64,000 nucleotides of DNA from contig NC_068976.1 in the NCBI RefSeq assembly GCF_016808095.1, positions 31,118,371 to 31,182,370 on the forward strand. Reading direction: 5' to 3'. The translations under genes were made by a program, and so were the position numbers. This DNA comes from Vigna angularis (lineage: Eukaryota; Streptophyta; Magnoliopsida; Fabales; Fabaceae). The notes beneath the pieces are model-generated. The model did not search any database. It had not been told where the DNA came from and saw only the letters and a list, made by a program, of their open reading frames with translations. Shown here one piece after another: positions 60,250 through 64,000 of this stretch (the first letter of the stretch is position 1; every line of letters begins with the position of its first letter).

Positions 60250-63200
60250 TATTTGTTAGTCACTGGAATTTGTTCTTTAGGAACCCATTTATATTTTCCT
60301 CTAGGAACACCAATTTTCCTATAATAACAATTCCTTACTATATGGCCAATAGTATTGCAGTAAAAAAGTGCATAGTAAAAACAAGCATAGTAAAAACAAG
60401 CATTGGTTACAGGTTGCTTATATCAGTAAATTTCTTAGAGTTAGTTCTTCCACTCTTAGCCTTAAAACTAATTCCTTGCCTATTAATAGCTCTGCCCCGT
60501 GGCCTTAACACGTCTAAATTATCTCTACCAAACTTAGCTAATGTGCTGGTCAAATATTCTATTTTTTCAACATGAAAACTGCAATTACCACAATCTTTTT
60601 CCACAATCTTAATTTCAGTTTTACCATTATTAGCAGATTGCAAAGCAAAATCAAGTTCATTTTTAAGCTTTTGATTATCATCCACAAGGTTATTGATTTG
60701 ATATTCAAAATCTTTTCTTTCGGAGTTTAATCGATTAACCTTGTACTGGAGTTTCATTGCTTTTGCATGCAAATCATGAAACACGTCCAACAGCAGATGA
60801 TACTTGACTTCAATTGGCTCATTCTCGAAATTGTTATCACTACTTTCAGAGCATACAAAACCAACCATGAAACACAAATTTGACTCTTCTTCTATGGTTT
60901 GATCATCATCACTTGATGTGTCACCATCACTGTTCTCCCAGGCAATGTAAGCCTTTCTTTATGTACTTCTTCTCTTGTCTTGAGCATACTTTTCATTAGC
61001 CTTTTGCATGTTCTTCAATTCTGGACAATCTGGCTTGATGTGACTATCGTTTCCACACTCATAGCAAGTGACAGTAGTGATCTTTGCATTCCTTTTGCCT
61101 CCTTTAGAGTTACCTGCAAAGTCAGTTGCAACATTTCTATTTTTCATAAATTTAGTAAATTTCTTTACCATCATGTTCATAACCTCTTTTTCTGAAATGT
61201 CTGCATCTAATTCAATCTTTCTGGAGATCTTCTTGCTGGTAGCTTTGAGTGTAATGGATTGTTTCTGCTCAATCTCCTTGATGAGTCACCATTTTTCATT
61301 ATACACTTAGCTTTCCGCGCCATATTTTGTTAGTGAATTGTGCTTAATTCTCAATTATTGTTGCATTTTCACTATTTGGGTTTAATTTCAAGACTAATTC
61401 TTATTTTAATTAATTTGAATTATTTGGGCTTAATTATTTCAAATACTATTTGCAGGACAGTCACTCTTTGAAAGGTTGAGAAGGTTTGAACGTACTACAC
61501 AGAACCGTACGGTCTGATACTGCCAGAGCCGAACAATTATAGACTATTGGACCGCATGAACTGCGAATACTTGACTGAGCGGTCTGACAGTCTTGTTGGG
61601 AACCTCTACCAAACAGTCAGCTACCAGCTGAGCATTGTTGCACAGAATGGTCGAGCACGAGAATGGTTTTGTCATGTATGACCGAACGGTCTGTGGAGGC
61701 TGAGCTCAACTGCTGAATCGAACAATATGTTGAATACTTGACCGAACGGTCTCTAGAATCCTATACTGAATGGTCTGTGAAAGCTTGCACTGAATGGCCG
61801 AACACTAATGAACCGAACGGAAAAAACTGTTGTCTTAGTGGAAGACCGAACGGTCTTGTGAAGACTCCACCACACACTAGTTCCTGAGCCTGCTGAGCAT
61901 TGCTGACTGAACGGTGTGAGCCTTTCATGACCGATCGGTCAGATGAGGTGACCAGAGGAACTCAGCAGCAGTGTTCGAAGCACATTCTGGGTTGCAACAG
62001 CAGTGTTGCAGTGAATTAAAATGCACCAATTGAACTTAAACATAAATTGCGTTTCACCTCTTGAAGTCCTAAAATGTGCTTCCAACACTGCTGATGAGTT
62101 CCTCTAATCATCTGACCGATCAATCATGAAAGGCTCACACCATTCGGTCAGTAATGCTCAGCACGCTCAGGAACTGGTGTGCGGTGCAGTCTTCACAAGA
62201 CCATTCGGTCTTCAACTCAGACAATAGTTGTTTGCGTTCGGTTCATTAGTGTTCGGCCATTCAGTGCAAGCTTTCACAGACCATTCGGTATAAGATTCCA
62301 CAGACCGTTCGGTCAAGTCTTCAACAGATCGTTCGGTTCAACAGTTGAGCTCAGCTTCCACAGACCGTTCGGTCATACATTACAAAACCATTCTCGTGCT
62401 CGGCCATTCTGTGCAACAGTGCTCAACTGGTAGTTGACCGTTCGGTAGAGGTTCCCAGCAAGACTGTCAGACAGCTCGATCAAGTATTCGCAGTTCATGC
62501 GATCCAACAGTCTCTAACCGTTTGGCTCTGGCAGTATCAAACCGCACGGTTCTGTGCAGTACGTTCAAACCTTCTCAACCTTTCAAAGAGTGACTGTCCT
62601 GCAAATAATAATTGAAATAATTAAGCTCAAATAATTCAAATTAATTAAAATAAGAATTAGTCTTGAAATTAAACCCAAATAGTAAAAATGCAACAATAAT
62701 TGAGAATTAAGCACAATTCACTAACAAAATATGGTGCGGAAAACTAAGTGTATAATGAAAAATGGTGACTCATCAATCCTCTTCTTCCTTCAATCTACCA
62801 AGCTCCAGCTCGTGTTCCCTGAGCTTACCAAACAGTGTAGCCATATTCATGTTAGTTAAATCTTTGGATTGAGATATGGTTGTTACCTTTGACTGCCAAC
62901 TCCTGTTAAGACTCTTTAAAATCTTGATGTTGATTTCCTCCTTCCCGAAAGCTTTGCCGAGAGCCATCAAGTGGTTCATAATGTGAGTAAACCTCTTCTG
63001 CACATCATATATGGTCTCTCCAGCCTTCATTTTGAACATCTCGTACTCTTGTACCAAGGAGTTCTTTCTCGCTCTCTTTACCTCATATGTGCCTTCATGT
63101 GTAACTTCAAGTACTTCCCACATCTCTTTGGCACTCTTGCATTGTGAAACCCTAAGAAACTCATCCATAGTAAGAGCAGAAGAAATAACATTTTCTAGCT

Positions 63201-63442
63201 TTAACATCATATTGTGCTCTTATGTTTTCCTCTTGACTCCACTCATAAAAGTTTTTCATAACAGGTTTTCTGTCAATTAATTTAGTGGGTTCAAAGGGAC
63301 CATTCAGATTAGCATCCCACACACCTTTGTTTATTGACTCCAAAAAGATTTGCATTCTGATTTTCCAAAAAGCATAATTTTCGCCAGCAAATAGAAGTAG
63401 TCTATTTGTGCATGCACCTTCGCTGAAGGTTTGAGAAAAAAT
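60250..63442 (-). pseudogene. Copia gag of copy B, split by the hairpin insertion
   Basis: N-terminal part: FAGENYAFWKIRMQIFLESI (about 63370), NKGVWDANLNGPFEPTKLI, a frameshift near 63180, then SSALTMDEFLRVSQCKSAKE, THEGTYEVKRARKNSLVQEY, FTHIMNHLMALGKAF and MATLFGKLREHELELGRLKE. These are UBN2/retrotransposon gag signatures. The reading is interrupted at 62775 by the inverted-repeat insertion and resumes at 61278 with IEQKQSITLKATSKK. A zinc knuckle follows, CYECGNDSHIKPDC (CX2CX4HX4C intact), then a stop, a coiled-coil-like C-terminal region (60877-60407), and RNCYYRKIGVPRGKYKWVPK near 60300. A local triplication of ACAAGCATAGTAAAA lies at about 60370-60400. Confidence 0.85.
61279..62775. 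mobile_element. Near-perfect 1.5-kb inverted repeat (hairpin) with LTR-like ends
   Basis: Left arm 61279 to about 61991 starts TGATGAGTCACCATTTTTCA. The right arm, about 62070 to 62775, is its reverse complement and ends GGTGACTCATCA. The central spacer is roughly 80 bp. TSD CTCCT (61274-61278) and ATCCT (62776-62780). Excising the block and one TSD restores the gag frame across LKEEE/IEQK, which proves insertion with a 5-bp duplication. The arms contain several GACCGAACGGTC / GACCGTTCGGTC sites. No significant ORF. Confidence 0.9.
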
Positions 63443-63513
63443 GTCATTTCAGGATCGAATAATCGATTATACAAAAAGGGTAATCGATTTGTTTTTCAAA
63501 TAACTTTTGAAAA

Positions 63514-63530
63514 CCAGCTCTGGTGCCAAT
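63514..63530 (-). promoter_or_regulatory. Primer binding site of copia copy B
   Basis: Plus strand CCAGCTCTGGTGCCAAT directly inside the 5' LTR end. Its reverse complement matches copy A's PBS except for one base. Confidence 0.7.
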
Positions 63531-64000
63531 TGTTAGAAATAACGAGGCTTGTTTCTCAACACCAAGAGGGGGAGGGTGAATTGGTGTTTTATAAAAACTT
63601 GCACTTTTCAAATCTTTTTCGTAAAGTATAAAGTTCTTGAAACCTTTCTTGTGCAGTAAGCAAATATGTGTACAATGAAACAGTAAATGCAAATATAAAG
63701 AGATAAAGGAGAGAAAATCAAACACAATTTTTATCCTGGTTCGTGCTCAATGCCGACATCCAGTCACCCTTCCAATCAACTACTGATTGAAGAATATTTC
63801 ACTTTAATGATTGGAGAATTACACCAAAGGTTTTACTGTGAATACACCCTCATAAAGTAAACACATTTCCCACTCAAACAATCAAATATAGAACAACAAC
63901 ACCTGCAAAGACAACACCCCACGGTCTTGTTACAGAAACCCTTTGAGAATCCCCTCTCAAAGTCAAGAGCACACTACTCTTCTTCTTGACGCGCACGTCT
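63531..64000 (-). repeat. 5' LTR of copia copy B (cut by window end)
   Basis: TGTTAGAAATAACGAGGCTT and following sequence are nearly identical to 56080-56550, indicating a younger insertion than copy A. Confidence 0.9.

Larger units (their letters stand above)
56080..64000 (-). mobile_element. Ty1/copia-family retrotransposon copy B (gag kept, pol absent), truncated by window end
   Basis: Reverse-strand element: 5' LTR 63531 to beyond 64000, PBS immediately inside (ATTGGCACCAGAGCTGG on the minus strand), gag 63442-60250, a Transposase_32 ORF 59706-58591, a polypurine stretch (reverse of TATCTCTCCCTTTTCTG at 57544-57560) and 3' LTR 57544-56080. No protease, integrase, RT or RNase H motif is seen. 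LTR ends and PBS match copy A at 17373-25448. A 1.5-kb inverted repeat (61279-62775) interrupts gag. Confidence 0.85.

Noticed and set aside
61679..62450. Regularly spaced GACCGTTCGGTC units as a CRISPR-like array
   Set aside because: Units are short and irregularly spaced, occur in both arms of an inverted repeat, and the context is a plant genome.

Overview
This is repeat-dominated nuclear DNA from a plant, most likely a phaseoleid legume (Vigna/Phaseolus/Glycine type). Evidence for a plant: GT-AG introns, a plant-type dihydroneopterin aldolase, captured exons of LHCB, VAMP72 and UGT genes, a Transposase_32 ORF, and Copia, Ty3, CACTA, MULE and hAT elements. The legume assignment rests on the overall look of the MULE, LTR and CACTA families and is inference. 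The base composition is AT-rich, long (TA)n runs are frequent, and only one probable working host gene is visible. This looks like gene-poor, perhaps pericentromeric, sequence.

Layout. 1-1.4 kb: end of a MULE with a decayed PB1-like/acidic ORF. 1.56-3.86 and 6.09-8.49 kb: two copies, in opposite orientation, of an LTR rich in the motif CGTTCGGTC. 12.4-13.3 kb: decayed Ty3 gag-protease. 13.99-26.78 kb: a four-level transposon nest with a target-site duplication (TSD) readable at every level: CACTA (TTA) > solo LTR (TCTAC) > Ty1/copia (TAAGG) > solo LTR (ACTCT/ACTCC). 26.8-27.9 kb: a hAT element with 8-bp TSD. 28-35 kb: CACTA and LTR scraps, divergent tandem repeats and AT-rich DNA. 35.24-39.72 kb: a CACTA element (TSD AAA) carrying a spliced LHCB exon and a VAMP72 exon. 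40.3 kb: a foldback MITE. 43.5-48.2 kb: solo LTRs or LTR fragments. 50.4-50.7 kb: Ulp1-like transposon protease exons. 51.24-51.84 kb: dihydroneopterin aldolase (folate pathway), two exons, with a 0.9-kb CACTA MITE (TSD AAT) about 100 bp upstream of its ATG. 54.42-56.07 kb: a Pack-MULE with a perfect 9-bp TSD carrying fragments of a UDP-glycosyltransferase and an F-box/kelch-like gene. 56.08 to the window end: a reverse-strand copia relative of the 17-25 kb element that keeps gag, lacks pol, carries a Transposase_32 ORF, and has a 1.5-kb near-perfect inverted repeat inserted in gag.

No new defence or metabolic system is visible. The notable content is transposon biology: two gene-capturing DNA transposons side by side with a nested TE stack, a hairpin insertion with LTR-like ends, and a near-palindromic GACCGTTCGGTC motif recurring in three structurally unrelated elements. 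The two copia copies are complementary: one keeps pol without gag, the other gag without pol.
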